36,677 nucleotides of DNA, from positions 1-36,677 of the IMG/VR virus record IMGVR_UViG_3300033550_000017, one strand, 5' to 3'. A model generated the notes under the pieces. That model did no database searches. It had not been told where the DNA came from and saw nothing but the letters and a program-made list of their open reading frames with translations. Source of the DNA: a virus. Each line of letters opens with the position of its first letter. Within the stretch, counting starts at the first letter, position 1. A program made the translations under genes and the position numbers. This document shows positions 20,947-27,969 of the stretch, in pieces.

Positions 20947-21297
20947 ATGAGCAAGATCAATCTGCCCGAGTTGCCCAGCCTGGGAAGTTGTGTCGTCAAT
21001 GAAGCTTGCTGGAAATTCATCGAGAACCTTCCCCACACCATACCGGGGCCGATCTTCAACGATCTGAAGCCGGCCATTTACGCAGCTTTGTGCCATGCGC
21101 TTCCCGCCTACGCCGAGCAGGCTGTACGCGAAGCTCTGGCGGCGCTGGAGCCGGTGGCCTACCTGAATGCCGAAGCGCTTGACCGGTTGCAAAAACCATA
21201 CGTCGCCGGTTGCGCTGCGGCGCTGGAGAACGCTCCTCGCGGCGGATTTGTGGCTATAGCCATCATCCCCAACCCCGACAAGGACCCGCCATGCTAG
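20947..21297 (+). CDS. Early hypothetical protein (116 aa)
   Basis: GGAG lies nine bases before the ATG at 20947. An in-frame ATG farther up (20896) lies in the structured region without a ribosome site. The protein is helical, with FIENLPHTIPGPIFNDLKPA, HALPAYAEQAVREALAALEP, and ends IAIIPNPDKDPPC. It is similar in style to modular phage proteins with short repeated units of unknown role. Confidence 0.6.
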   Translation: MSKINLPELPSLGSCVVNEACWKFIENLPHTIPGPIFNDLKPAIYAALCHALPAYAEQAVREALAALEPVAYLNAEALDRLQKPYVAGCAAALENAPRGGFVAIAIIPNPDKDPPC

Positions 21298-21389
21298 CCG
21301 CCCTCAAGCACATGCTGCACAACGCCTGGGCCATGCGCTGGTACTACGCAACCCTAATTATCCCGCTCGCGTGCGTTGTGGGGTGGTAG
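21291..21389 (+). CDS. Tiny membrane protein (32 aa)
   Basis: The ATG overlaps the preceding stop by seven bases (ATGCTAG). MLAALKHMLHNAWAMRW leads to one hydrophobic segment (YYATLIIPLACVVGW). Overlap and continuous operon spacing support translation, though there is no clear ribosome site, so it would depend on coupling. Confidence 0.45.
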   Translation: MLAALKHMLHNAWAMRWYYATLIIPLACVVGW

Positions 21390-21399
21390 GAGATAACCA

Positions 21400-21654
21400 A
21401 TGAGCAAGAACTATCTGCCTGCATACCCGGAGCCGCATCCTGTTGCTGGGCACCGCATGTTCAGCGCCTCTCAAGTAGAGGCGCATGTCAAAAAGGCAGT
21501 TTGTGATGCGCTGAAGGTGGCGGCTGAGATCTGTTCCGAAGAAGGCCGCGAATGGGACTCGGATGCCGTTATCACCGAGAAGAATTATGCAGAGCATTGC
21601 GCCCAGAGAATACGCACCATCATCCCGGAGAAAGATCATGGGGAGCCATCCTAG
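21400..21654 (+). CDS. Early hypothetical protein (84 aa)
   Basis: An N-terminal Pro-rich stretch with AYPEPHPVAGHRMFSASQVE is followed by a helix with conserved-looking residues (VKKAVCDALKVAAEICSEEG) and an acidic end. This arrangement is common among short phage early proteins (the FSAEQVE..VR.AL...A style). GGAG precedes the ATG. It overlaps the next gene by 17 bases. Confidence 0.6.
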   Translation: MSKNYLPAYPEPHPVAGHRMFSASQVEAHVKKAVCDALKVAAEICSEEGREWDSDAVITEKNYAEHCAQRIRTIIPEKDHGEPS

Positions 21655-21970
21655 ATTCACCTTCGACCCCCCCCAGCACATCTACGACGAGAAGTACGCA
21701 GAAGTCGCCAAGGCAATCGAGGCGGATCTGTTCAAGTGGCGGCACCAGATCGTCGAAGAACTCGGGCAGGAGCGCCACAACCCGGATGCTTGCGAGCTTT
21801 ACCACTTCGCATCAGAGGCAGACAAGCCCGAAGTGATTCTCAGACAGGCTCACGACGGGATCATGGGGCAAGCAGCCCAAGACATGGTGAAGCTGGCGAT
21901 AGGCCATCTTACCGACTACCAAACCAAGAAATTCGTTCGCGGCTTCTGGCCGGAATGGGAAAAATCATGA
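21638..21970 (+). CDS. Early hypothetical protein (110 aa)
   Basis: I chose the ATG at 21638, with GGAG nine bases upstream. The longer reading from 21563 overlaps the previous gene deeply. The protein is helical and acidic (HIYDEKYAEVAKAIEADLFK, KPEVILRQAHDGIMGQAAQD). A run of eight C encodes Pro-Pro near residue 10, a possible slippage site. The stop overlaps the next start as ATGA. Confidence 0.6.
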   Translation: MGSHPRFTFDPPQHIYDEKYAEVAKAIEADLFKWRHQIVEELGQERHNPDACELYHFASEADKPEVILRQAHDGIMGQAAQDMVKLAIGHLTDYQTKKFVRGFWPEWEKS

Positions 21971-22155
21971 GCATCAAATATCCGCCAGAGATTCTCGCAT
22001 TGATCGAGGTCTGCAAGTTTTTCCCCACCGACTCCGACATGGAAATGGCTGGGTGGTCAGAGGACTACATCAAACGAGCTGGCGATGCCTATGACGCTGC
22101 TCAGGAGGTTATTGCTAACTACGGCGGCACGACCTACTTCAGGGGACCTCAATGA
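21967..22155 (+). CDS. Early hypothetical protein (62 aa)
   Basis: MSIKYPPEILALIEVCKFFP and WSEDYIKRAGDAYDAAQEVI are two amphipathic helices, ending TTYFRGPQ. Both ends are coupled by ATGA overlaps, which supports translation strongly. No domain is recognised. Confidence 0.6.
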   Translation: MSIKYPPEILALIEVCKFFPTDSDMEMAGWSEDYIKRAGDAYDAAQEVIANYGGTTYFRGPQ

Positions 22156-22325
22156 AACGCCTGCTGACCTTCCTCAAAATCCACGGCCTCACGATTCTTT
22201 TCGGGGCCGTTTTTATTACTGCCACCTGCATTCTGCGTCCCACGCTCGACAAACTGGAAGAGGACCGGGTTGCGAAGGAAGGCGGAACCCGATACGCGGC
22301 AGGTGACAGCTATGGATCGCGATGA
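22152..22325 (+). CDS. Small membrane protein (57 aa)
   Basis: A short basic start (MKRLLTFLKIHG) is followed by a membrane segment at about residues 12-28 (LTILFGAVFITATCILRP) and a charged soluble tail. The ATG overlaps the previous stop as ATGA. It could be a signal-anchor protein with its tail in the periplasm. Function is unknown. Confidence 0.55.
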   Translation: MKRLLTFLKIHGLTILFGAVFITATCILRPTLDKLEEDRVAKEGGTRYAAGDSYGSR

Positions 22326-22485
22326 CGAAGCCGCCGCGCTGGCCTACCAGCAACAACTAGATCAACAGGAACAGGATCATGAAACACAGCGAGTCAGTGA
22401 AGTCTATCGCTCCGGCCCTCTTGGCTGCTCAGAAGGCTACGGAGTTCGCCAAGAAGGATGCCACGAACCCGCATTTCAAGAATAA
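22312..22485 (+). CDS. Possible small protein overlapping ERF (57 aa)
   Basis: AGGTGA lies six bases before the ATG. The first 25 residues (MDRDDEAAALAYQQQLDQQE) look like a real acidic, Gln-rich helix of the kind often encoded just before recombination genes. The second half is read in a shifted frame inside the annealase gene, over 107 bases, and looks random. It may be genuine with an overlapping end, or simply a fragment. Confidence 0.35.
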   Translation: MDRDDEAAALAYQQQLDQQEQDHETQRVSEVYRSGPLGCSEGYGVRQEGCHEPAFQE

Positions 22486-23041
22486 GTACGCCGACCTGCC
22501 CGCCGTCATTGAGGCCGTCAAACCGGCTCTGAACGCTGCTGGCATCGTGTACATCCAGACCGCCAGCCCGTCCGACGATAACCGCCTTCACCTGACGACG
22601 ATGCTGATGCACGAGTCGGGGGAGTGGATCTCCGACACGCTGGTTATGCCGCTTCCGAAGCAAGACCCGCAGGGGTACGGATCGGCGATGACCTACGCCC
22701 GTCGTTACGCTCTGGCGGCTATCACTGGCGTCTACCAAGACGACGATGACGGCAATGCGGCATCTGGTGCGGGAGAGAAGAAGGCGGCGGTTATCAAGCC
22801 GACCAGCGGGGCGATGGATGCCCTAGGGAAGGCCGCTCAAGCTCAAGCGCGGGATTTGGCCTCACTGATCCAGACGAATTTCAACGAAGGAAACGACTGG
22901 GCGGCATTCGAAGAATGGGACGGAATGGACGCTGATGTGGACTTCCGAACCGCCGTTTGGAGCCAGTTGGACAGCAAGGTCCGCGCCTACATCAAGAAAG
23001 CGAAAGCCGAGGCCGACAAACCCGCTACTCAAGGAGCCTAA
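22379..23041 (+). CDS. erf: ERF-family single-strand annealing protein (220 aa)
   Basis: The ERF signature is clear: PALLAAQKATEFAKKDATNP with HFKNKYADL (about 32-40), AVKPALNAAGIVYIQ, then DPQGYGSAMTYARRYALAAI (about 96-115) and GVYQDDDDDG-like acidic residues (about 117-125). The C-terminal third is a variable linker plus helix. The protein anneals complementary ssDNA during phage recombination and circularisation. It is directly followed by SSB, its usual partner. No dedicated 5'-3' exonuclease is seen. Confidence 0.9.
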   Translation: MKHSESVKSIAPALLAAQKATEFAKKDATNPHFKNKYADLPAVIEAVKPALNAAGIVYIQTASPSDDNRLHLTTMLMHESGEWISDTLVMPLPKQDPQGYGSAMTYARRYALAAITGVYQDDDDGNAASGAGEKKAAVIKPTSGAMDALGKAAQAQARDLASLIQTNFNEGNDWAAFEEWDGMDADVDFRTAVWSQLDSKVRAYIKKAKAEADKPATQGA

Positions 23042-23042
23042 T

Positions 23043-23456
23043 GTGGCAAACGATTTGAACCGTTGCGAATTCATCGGGAGGCTAGGCAAGGATCCTGAGA
23101 CGCGCCACTCACCCGATGGTGCAGCTATCTGCAACTTCTCCCTGGCAGTTGGTTGGAAGACTTCCGGCAAAGAAGGCACCGAATGGGTACGCATTGTCGC
23201 CTTCGGCAAGCTGGCTGAGATTTGCGGCGAGTACCTGACCAAGGGCAAGCAGGTCTACGTGTCTGGTCGGATGACGACTCGGAAATGGACGGACAAGGAC
23301 AGCGGCCAAGATCGCTACAGCACTGAAATCGTCGCTGACCAGCTTCAGATGTTGGGTGGCAAGAACGACGAATCTGAGCAGCGCCCGACCTCTAAGCCAG
23401 CAGCGCGTCAGGTCGCACCAAGCACCAGCGACGACCTGTCGGACATACCTTTCTAG
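23043..23456 (+). CDS. ssb: Single-stranded DNA-binding protein (137 aa)
   Basis: An OB-fold SSB: NRCEFIGRLGKDPETRHSPD, FSLAVGWKTSGKEGTEWVRI and GKLAEICGEYLTKGKQVYVS. The tail is disordered and ends in the acidic DDLSDIPF tip that recruits SSB partners. The start is a GTG at 23043 with AGGAG seven bases before it. The ATG two bases earlier is in a frame that stops at once. It protects phage ssDNA and probably contacts NinB/Orf and ERF. Confidence 0.92.
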   Translation: MANDLNRCEFIGRLGKDPETRHSPDGAAICNFSLAVGWKTSGKEGTEWVRIVAFGKLAEICGEYLTKGKQVYVSGRMTTRKWTDKDSGQDRYSTEIVADQLQMLGGKNDESEQRPTSKPAARQVAPSTSDDLSDIPF

Positions 23457-23464
23457 CCTTCCCC

Positions 23465-23527
23465 GGCAGCTCCCCGCACAACCCACCTGGAACCCTCAGC
23501 ATCCGCTGGGGGCTGCCACCCTATTAC
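23465..23527 (+). repeat. Element G: 10-bp stem between SSB and the next gene
   Basis: GGCAGCTCCC (23465-23474) pairs with GGGGGCTGCC (23518-23527). The single wobble is U.G in plus RNA. The interior has 43 bases. No T-run follows, so it is not a normal terminator. It may stabilise or process the mRNA downstream of SSB. Confidence 0.6.
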
Positions 23528-23541
23528 TTGGAGAAATGCGA

Positions 23542-23691
23542 ATGCCTACGCACATTTGGGTAACCGAAGTTCTTAAGGGCGGCAAGTGGCATTTCCTTGT
23601 ATGCCACAAGACTCGCCATATAGCGCGCCATTCAAAGAAGTTTGTATTCACTGGCACAACTACGCGCATCCGCAAGTACGTCCCCGCCTAA
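23542..23691 (+). CDS. Small basic protein (49 aa)
   Basis: MPTHIWVTEVLKGGKWHFLV, then a Lys/Arg/His-rich part (TRHIARHSKKFVF) ending RIRKYVPA: a compact basic protein that may bind nucleic acid. I chose the second ATG (23542) because GGAG is eight bases away. The first (23536) is too close. Function is unknown. Confidence 0.5.
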   Translation: MPTHIWVTEVLKGGKWHFLVCHKTRHIARHSKKFVFTGTTTRIRKYVPA

Positions 23692-23701
23692 CGGAGCAGA
23701 T

Positions 23702-23866
23702 ATGGACCTCGCGCAACAACTCGAACAAGCCGACGCAGACCGCGTTGACGGCATCACGACCGACAAGCAGTACCTGGAGCGCCGTGCCGAGATTGTGGCG
23801 CGGGCGTTAGACCTTGATGACGCATATGACCGATACAAGGAGCGTGCGCTCCTGAGGGGGATGTGA
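23702..23866 (+). CDS. Small acidic helical protein (54 aa)
   Basis: MDLAQQLEQADADRVDGITT and ERRAEIVARALDLDDAYDRY are two charged helices. GGAG is six bases before the ATG and the stop shares a base with the next start (TGATG). No family is recognised. Confidence 0.55.
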   Translation: MDLAQQLEQADADRVDGITTDKQYLERRAEIVARALDLDDAYDRYKERALLRGM

Positions 23867-24003
23867 TGGAAAGCGATCTTTCTGACCTGTCACGTAGAGA
23901 AGACGACTTGGACGACGGGTGCGTAGGTCCCAATCCTATCGCGTGGTTCTTCGGGATTCTCGGCGCTTATGCCGTCCTTTCGATCATCTGGATACTGATA
24001 TGA
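23866..24003 (+). CDS. Small C-terminally anchored membrane protein (45 aa)
   Basis: An acidic, hydrophilic first half (SDLSDLSRREDDLDDG) is followed by one membrane span at about residues 25-45 (IAWFFGILGAYAVLSIIWIL). Start and stop overlap neighbours (TGATG, ATGA). The layout fits a tail-anchored inner-membrane protein. Function is unknown. Confidence 0.55.
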   Translation: MESDLSDLSRREDDLDDGCVGPNPIAWFFGILGAYAVLSIIWILI

Positions 24004-24395
24004 CCCAACAATGGAAGCTTGTCCCGGTTGAGCCGACCGAAGAAATGGAGGCGGCGGCCGTTGGCGACTACGAGCAGTCTGGCGGCACGTATCGGAAGTC
24101 AGCCTACGCCGCCATGCTCGCCGCTGCCCCCACCCCTCCCGCCAGCGCACAGGACGATGCGAAGCACAAGCGGCCGGACTGGATGACGTGCGCAATGCGT
24201 CACCGCATGGTGACGGACAACCTGCGATTCAGCGCATCGCATATGCGCGACAAAGAAAAGCGCTGCCGAGCCGCCTACCAGCAGGAATACATGGGCGCAC
24301 CTATGCGCTGGCTGGCGGGCGTGTACGCCGATGCTGCGGCGGTGTTTGAGGCCAAGCTCGCCGCCCTTTCGGCCTCTCAGCAGCAGGAGGGGTAG
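24000..24395 (+). CDS. Modular early protein of the WKLVPVEPT type (131 aa)
   Basis: MTQQWKLVPVEPTEEMEAAA followed by YRKSAYAAMLAAAPTPPASA is a widespread N-terminal module of phage early proteins with no assigned function. The linker AAAPTPPA is a typical recombination joint. A helical, Cys-containing module with YQQEYMGAPMRWLAGVYADA closes it. The ATG overlaps the preceding TGA as ATGA. Mosaic construction is likely. Confidence 0.65.
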   Translation: MTQQWKLVPVEPTEEMEAAAVGDYEQSGGTYRKSAYAAMLAAAPTPPASAQDDAKHKRPDWMTCAMRHRMVTDNLRFSASHMRDKEKRCRAAYQQEYMGAPMRWLAGVYADAAAVFEAKLAALSASQQQEG

Positions 24396-24397
24396 AC

Positions 24398-24688
24398 ATG
24401 GGCGACATGGGAGATTTCTGGCGCGATGTGAAGCCAGCCATGAAAGAGCGCAGCCAGCAAAAGCGGGCCGGCAACCGCGAGCAGTCCGCGCGATCTCTGA
24501 CGGACGCTGGCATCCAGTTCCTTAGCCGGAACGCCGGGGCGCATTTGATCGTGATCGGCGCTAACGGCCACACCTACGACTTCTGGCCTGGCACCGGCCT
24601 ATGGCGCATGCGCGGCAGCACCAGGGACCATCGCGGCGTGCGCAGCCTGATCCGTGCCGCCCAGCCCACCACCAAGGAAAGGACATGA
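24398..24688 (+). CDS. Early hypothetical protein (96 aa)
   Basis: A basic helix (FWRDVKPAMKERSQQKRAGN) precedes a compact mixed part: LTDAGIQFLSRNAGAHLIVI, HTYDFWPGTGLWRMRG, ending in a basic tail. It resembles a recurrent phage early domain in which a short beta-sheet ends in a GTGLW.. turn. No known activity. Its stop overlaps the next start as ATGA. Confidence 0.6.
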   Translation: MGDMGDFWRDVKPAMKERSQQKRAGNREQSARSLTDAGIQFLSRNAGAHLIVIGANGHTYDFWPGTGLWRMRGSTRDHRGVRSLIRAAQPTTKERT

Positions 24689-25755
24689 CCGACAACAACA
24701 CCCCCGCCCCGGCGCCGAAGGATGCCGTGCTGACGGATGACGAAATCCTCGACGCCATTGCTGTATCAGCGAACTTTGACGAGTTAGATAGGGCCGCTTG
24801 GAGTCCCGAGTCACTGGCGCTGGGGCGCGCCATCGAATCCGCCCTGCTGTCCAAGCTGGGCGCCCCTGTAGGCGGTGAGCGGGAGACGACCGCACCCGTT
24901 ACTGGCGTGGCACAGTACACGAAGAAGCCCGTAACAATCAGTGCAATCCGTTGGAACGGGAAGAATCTGCGGCAAGTCATCGCCTTCACTGATGGGCCTC
25001 CCGAAACTCGCACGATTCACGCAGGGATGGCCTGGGAAAGCTACGAAGGCCTTGTCGGTCGCGGAGGCCTGAAAATCTATACGCTGGAAGGGGAAATGCT
25101 CGCCAATAAAGGCGACTGGATCATACGGGGGGTCAAAGGCGAGTTCTACCCCTGCAAGCCGGACGTATTCGTTGCTACTTACGAACCGGCAAGCGCCCCT
25201 GTAGCCGATGAGCTGCCCGAGTGGGAGCAAATCTCGGCCAAGCTGGAGCGCGACGAGACGCTAACCCCGCTGGAATTGTTCGTCTATGACAACGAACCGG
25301 CAGGCGACGACGACGCTTGGCGCGACCAACTTGCCGCTGCCCTGGCAAGCGCCCCTGTAGCCGGGAACGCACTTCAGGTGGCGACCGTTGCCATGCAGCT
25401 TATCCGCCGTTCGGCGCTGAACGCCTTCGACCGCCAGCAACACGACAAGCTGGTTCAAGACTTTGCCGCGCTACACGAGCGCCCGGCCAGCGAGGCGCAA
25501 TGCTCCTGCCCCAGCGGCGACGGCTCCCTGCGTCATCCGTGCTCGGTGCACCAGGCCAGCGAGGCGGTGCGCGATGCCGAAGACGCCGCACGGTGGCGAT
25601 GGGCCACAACTGTCGATGACAACGCTGAAACGCTCCATTCCATCATGCTGTGCCACGGCGGCGACCAGCGGAAGATCAATGAGCGCGCAGACTTTTACCG
25701 CGCAGCCCTGTCCGCGCAACCGGGCGCGCAGAAGAACGGAGGCGGCGATGCCTGA
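24685..25755 (+). CDS. Mosaic early protein of several short phage modules (356 aa)
   Basis: The protein looks assembled from separable modules: an N-terminal part (about 1-65), a module with ISAIRWNGKNLRQVIAF and GDWIIRGVKGEFYPCKPDVF known as a stand-alone phage domain (about 80-170), an acidic helical module (about 175-215), a helical module (about 230-265), a Cys/His-containing stretch (CSCPSGDGSLRHPCSVH) and a C-terminal helix. Joints repeat the linker APVA or ASAPVA, and two of them are encoded by identical 20-base sequences. No single function is recognised. Recombination at the linkers probably built it. Confidence 0.65.
   Translation: MTDNNTPAPAPKDAVLTDDEILDAIAVSANFDELDRAAWSPESLALGRAIESALLSKLGAPVGGERETTAPVTGVAQYTKKPVTISAIRWNGKNLRQVIAFTDGPPETRTIHAGMAWESYEGLVGRGGLKIYTLEGEMLANKGDWIIRGVKGEFYPCKPDVFVATYEPASAPVADELPEWEQISAKLERDETLTPLELFVYDNEPAGDDDAWRDQLAAALASAPVAGNALQVATVAMQLIRRSALNAFDRQQHDKLVQDFAALHERPASEAQCSCPSGDGSLRHPCSVHQASEAVRDAEDAARWRWATTVDDNAETLHSIMLCHGGDQRKINERADFYRAALSAQPGAQKNGGGDA
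25188..25363 (+). repeat. 20-bp direct repeat encoding an inter-module linker
   Basis: GGCAAGCGCCCCTGTAGCCG occurs identically at 25188-25207 and 25344-25363, 156 bases apart and in frame. A shorter related copy, CGCCCCTGTAG, lies at 24861-24871. All encode the ASAPVA or GAPVG joint. Confidence 0.9.
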
Positions 25756-26008
25756 TATCCGCGTCAACTTCGGCGGCGGCGTGGCGATCCTGACCGTCTC
25801 CGGCGACTACAAGCCCGGCGATCCGCCGCCCACCGGCTACAGCGCGAGAGAGGATTGGTTTAACGCGCAGATCAAGGGTGGTCTGCGCCAAGTTGAATGC
25901 CCGCGCTGCCGCCGCTGGGCGTTCCCTCAAGAGCTCGCACCGGGCGGTCGCATCTGCAAGCCTTGCGCCCACCCCGGCCACAAGGATGGAGGGGCTGTCT
26001 ATGAATGA
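25748..26008 (+). CDS. Putative zinc-ribbon early protein (86 aa)
   Basis: A beta-like start (DIRVNFGGGVAILTVSGDYK) and YSAREDWFNAQIKGGLRQ are followed by C-x-x-C twice (CPRCRRW, CKPCAHPG), a likely zinc ribbon. Overlap with the previous gene is eight bases, in another frame. It may bind nucleic acid or a host protein. No family name can be given. Confidence 0.6.
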   Translation: MPDIRVNFGGGVAILTVSGDYKPGDPPPTGYSAREDWFNAQIKGGLRQVECPRCRRWAFPQELAPGGRICKPCAHPGHKDGGAVYE

Positions 26009-26231
26009 CCTGATCACACGCCTGCGCGAGAACGCGGACTTGGACGCAGCAGAAGGCGGCAACCCGGAAGTGATCGCGCTGGAGTTGGAGGCCGCCGATG
26101 TTATAGAGCGCCTCACCGCCCAGCTCCGCGAGTGCGCCGAAACTCTCGGGGCCGACCTGATCGACGAGCAGCGCGCCATGCGGGCCTATGCCGATGCAAC
26201 GAAGCTGCTGGATGAATTGAAGGAGAAATGA
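26001..26231 (+). CDS. Coiled-coil early protein (76 aa)
   Basis: MNDLITRLRENADLDAAEGG, then LELEAADVIERLTAQLRECA and a helical tail: a nearly continuous amphipathic helix of a type often seen in early phage regions. GGAGGGG lies upstream. The stop overlaps the following ATG as ATGA. Oligomerisation is likely, function unknown. Confidence 0.6.
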   Translation: MNDLITRLRENADLDAAEGGNPEVIALELEAADVIERLTAQLRECAETLGADLIDEQRAMRAYADATKLLDELKEK

Positions 26232-26569
26232 TGCGTAAGGAAGACTTAGACGCCATCGCAGAGCGCCAGCCGTATTGTCGGAACTTCGGGGAGAGCGTCA
26301 GCTTGAGCCGAGCCGAAAGGGATGGGCTGGTGGCACTGGCGAAGAAGGCAGTAGTGTGGAGGCGATGCGATAAAGAAGTTCCAGATACCGATGTCTGGCT
26401 GTTGGTAGCCGGGATGTTCGATGGTCCGCATGATTGGCGAACTCGTCAGGGCTTCTATTCTGGCGAGACCAAGACATGGCATGTATCGAATGCTTCCTGG
26501 AAGCCTATTTATTGGGGCTACATGCCAATCTTTAACGCAGACGCCGAGATGGCGAAGGAGGGAACGTGA
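26228..26569 (+). CDS. DUF551-like early protein (113 aa)
   Basis: The second half shows WRRCDKEVPDTDVWLLVAGM, GFYSGETKTWHV and W.PIYWGYMP, the pattern of DUF551 (a small phage domain with conserved Trp and a P.TD..VL start). The N-terminal 40 residues are a helix, possibly an added module. AAGGAG precedes two adjacent ATGs; the first overlaps the previous stop as ATGA. Function unknown. Confidence 0.65.
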   Translation: MMRKEDLDAIAERQPYCRNFGESVSLSRAERDGLVALAKKAVVWRRCDKEVPDTDVWLLVAGMFDGPHDWRTRQGFYSGETKTWHVSNASWKPIYWGYMPIFNADAEMAKEGT

Positions 26570-26940
26570 AGGTAGCTGATCTGGAAGGAGCACTGCTGGA
26601 CGCTTGGGTTGTCAAGGCGTTGGGCGGGTATCGAGGTCCTTACCAACTGGTCAAAGATGGGCGGCCAGAGAAGAACTGTCTGATCTTTCCTGACGGCGTT
26701 CCGTTCCGCGCGACCACCGGCAACCTGATGCCGTCGTCCGATTGGTCGCACGGTGGACCCATCATCGAGCGCGAGCGGATCCGCCTACACCACAGAAGCG
26801 ACGGAATTCCCTGGGCGTCCCAGATATTTGTCGATGGGAACTCAGTGATGCCGATATACGGCTATGGCGATACGCCCCTGATCGCAGCCATGCGCGCCTA
26901 CGTGGCCAGCAAGTACGGAGTAGAAGTACCCGATGAATGA
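26566..26940 (+). CDS. NinX-like protein, DUF2591 (124 aa)
   Basis: MKVADLEGALLDAWVVKALG at the start, FRATTGNLMPSSDWSHGGPI in the middle and DTPLIAAMRAYVASKYG at the end match DUF2591, the lambdoid NinX family, whose role is not established. The start is GTG, overlapping the previous stop as GTGA. It is the last clear gene before the terminator. A 19-codon frame begins inside its end (26933-26992) and is probably not significant. Confidence 0.78.
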   Translation: MKVADLEGALLDAWVVKALGGYRGPYQLVKDGRPEKNCLIFPDGVPFRATTGNLMPSSDWSHGGPIIERERIRLHHRSDGIPWASQIFVDGNSVMPIYGYGDTPLIAAMRAYVASKYGVEVPDE

Positions 26941-26982
26941 CCAAATCCAGCGCGTGCTGGAAGTAACCCGCAAGTATTGGAT

Positions 26983-27007
26983 GCCCGCCTAGCCCGGGCT
27001 TTGTTTT
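26983..27007 (+). terminator. Probable rho-independent terminator after NinX
   Basis: GCCCG, a seven-base loop, then CGGGC and TTTGTTTT. The stem has only five pairs, so it may be partial. The 40-aa gene beyond it has its own strong ribosome site, so read-through may be intended. Confidence 0.55.
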
Positions 27008-27016
27008 GGAGGCAAT

Positions 27017-27139
27017 ATGAAGGAATGGGGCCTGTTTGTATTGATCACTATCTGGGTAGTTCTTTTCTCTGGGACGCCTGATCTACACGACAAGATCATG
27101 GACTTGTTAGATCGGCAAGCAGTGTGCCAGAAGGGTTAA
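27017..27139 (+). CDS. Small membrane protein at the arm junction (40 aa)
   Basis: MKEWGLFVLITIWVVLFSGT is a signal-anchor-like hydrophobic start, then an amphipathic tail with one Cys (DLLDRQAVCQKG). GGAGG is six bases before the ATG. Its stop meets the stop of the minus-strand lipoprotein gene at 27136-27139. It is probably read through the weak terminator upstream. Function unknown. Confidence 0.5.
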   Translation: MKEWGLFVLITIWVVLFSGTPDLHDKIMDLLDRQAVCQKG

Positions 27140-27360
27140 TCGTCCATCCCAGGCCAATCGCATAGGCGAGCCCCCAGCTCGTTATGATAGAGTATCTGAC
27201 GGGCTGTAGAGTCCGTCAGCACATCTTCTGGCTCGATGAAGATCATACGAGCTACCAAGCAGAACTCAGCCCCCATCGGCTCCCTTGTTGCGCATCCACT
27301 TGCGCCGAAGCTCAGCAGCAGCCCCACCGTCAGGCATCCGATCAATCTTGGCTTGAACAT
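27136..27360 (-). CDS. Outer-membrane lipoprotein, o-spanin-like (74 aa)
   Basis: MFKPRLIGCLTVGLLLSFGA leads to a lipobox ASGC with Cys23, a lipoprotein signal. The mature part (about 52 aa) has FCLVARMIFIEPEDVLT and TARQILYHNELGARLC, a pattern seen in small lysis-cassette proteins. It starts inside the i-spanin-like gene, 95 bases overlapped in another frame, as in Rz/Rz1 pairs. It lacks the usual Pro-rich o-spanin stretch, so a different envelope role is possible. Confidence 0.65.
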   Translation of the reverse strand: MFKPRLIGCLTVGLLLSFGASGCATREPMGAEFCLVARMIFIEPEDVLTDSTARQILYHNELGARLCDWPGMDD

Positions 27361-27520
27361 GGCTGCTTTCCTTGGCGGCTTCTACCGCCTGCTTGTTGAT
27401 CTGATCTCGCACTTCCTGTTTGCCGTCAGCTTTGCCCTTCATGCGCACACCGAAGTACGTCAGGACGATAGCAAAGCCGCCAGCAAGATAGGGCCAGAAT
27501 TCAGCGATTAGAGCGGTCAT
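27266..27520 (-). CDS. Inner-membrane i-spanin-like protein (84 aa)
   Basis: One N-terminal membrane segment (about residues 8-25, FWPYLAGGFAIVLTYFGVRM) is followed by a charged helical periplasmic part (QEVRDQINKQAVEAAKESSH). With the embedded lipoprotein it forms an i-spanin/o-spanin-like pair that would join the two membranes at lysis. It is shorter than lambda Rz. The ATG overlaps the endolysin stop as ATGA. Confidence 0.65.
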   Translation of the reverse strand: MTALIAEFWPYLAGGFAIVLTYFGVRMKGKADGKQEVRDQINKQAVEAAKESSHVQAKIDRMPDGGAAAELRRKWMRNKGADGG

Positions 27521-27969
27521 TTCGTGTCCCTCAATGCGATTTTAATGGCTTCCTTGGCGTCATAACCCTGGAACACCAGGGACTCAGCAGCACGCCGACG
27601 GCGCAACCCCAGGAGTGATACGCCGCCTGCTAGTGTCCAGCGCTTGAATTGATCCGCAGCGCCTTTAGGATTGCCTGCGTTGAGCATCTTGAGCAGCGTG
27701 GACGACTGGAATGCGCCTACCCCTAGATTGTAGGCAAAGGACACGCAGGCGTCGAAATGGGCCTGAGAGTACGGCACCTTGATTGCATCCTTCACGCCAG
27801 GCTCAAATTCGTCGTAGAGATCCTTTGCCAGCAAGCGGTCAGCCTCTGCCTGCGTGATCTTCATACCCGGTTTGACGCCCTTAGTCGTTCCCCAGCCGAT
27901 GGTCCAAATGCCCACCGAATCCCTATAAGCCTCCAGCTTGCAGCTTTCATAGTGCTTTATCAGAGTCAT
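27517..27969 (-). CDS. Endolysin, T4/P22-type lysozyme GH24 (150 aa)
   Basis: The catalytic triad spacing of T4 lysozyme is kept: E8 (KHYESC), D17 (AYRDSVG) and T23 (WTIGWGTT). HFDACVSFAYNLG and WTLAGGVSLLGLRRRRAAES complete the family. It cleaves peptidoglycan. The ATG at 27969 is used here, but the bases upstream in frame encode SLISQNG, which matches the usual family N-terminus, and have no nearby start codon. The long reading up to 28158 overlaps the holin gene almost entirely and is unlikely. There is no signal peptide, so export depends on the holin. Confidence 0.88.
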   Translation of the reverse strand: MTLIKHYESCKLEAYRDSVGIWTIGWGTTKGVKPGMKITQAEADRLLAKDLYDEFEPGVKDAIKVPYSQAHFDACVSFAYNLGVGAFQSSTLLKMLNAGNPKGAADQFKRWTLAGGVSLLGLRRRRAAESLVFQGYDAKEAIKIALRDTK

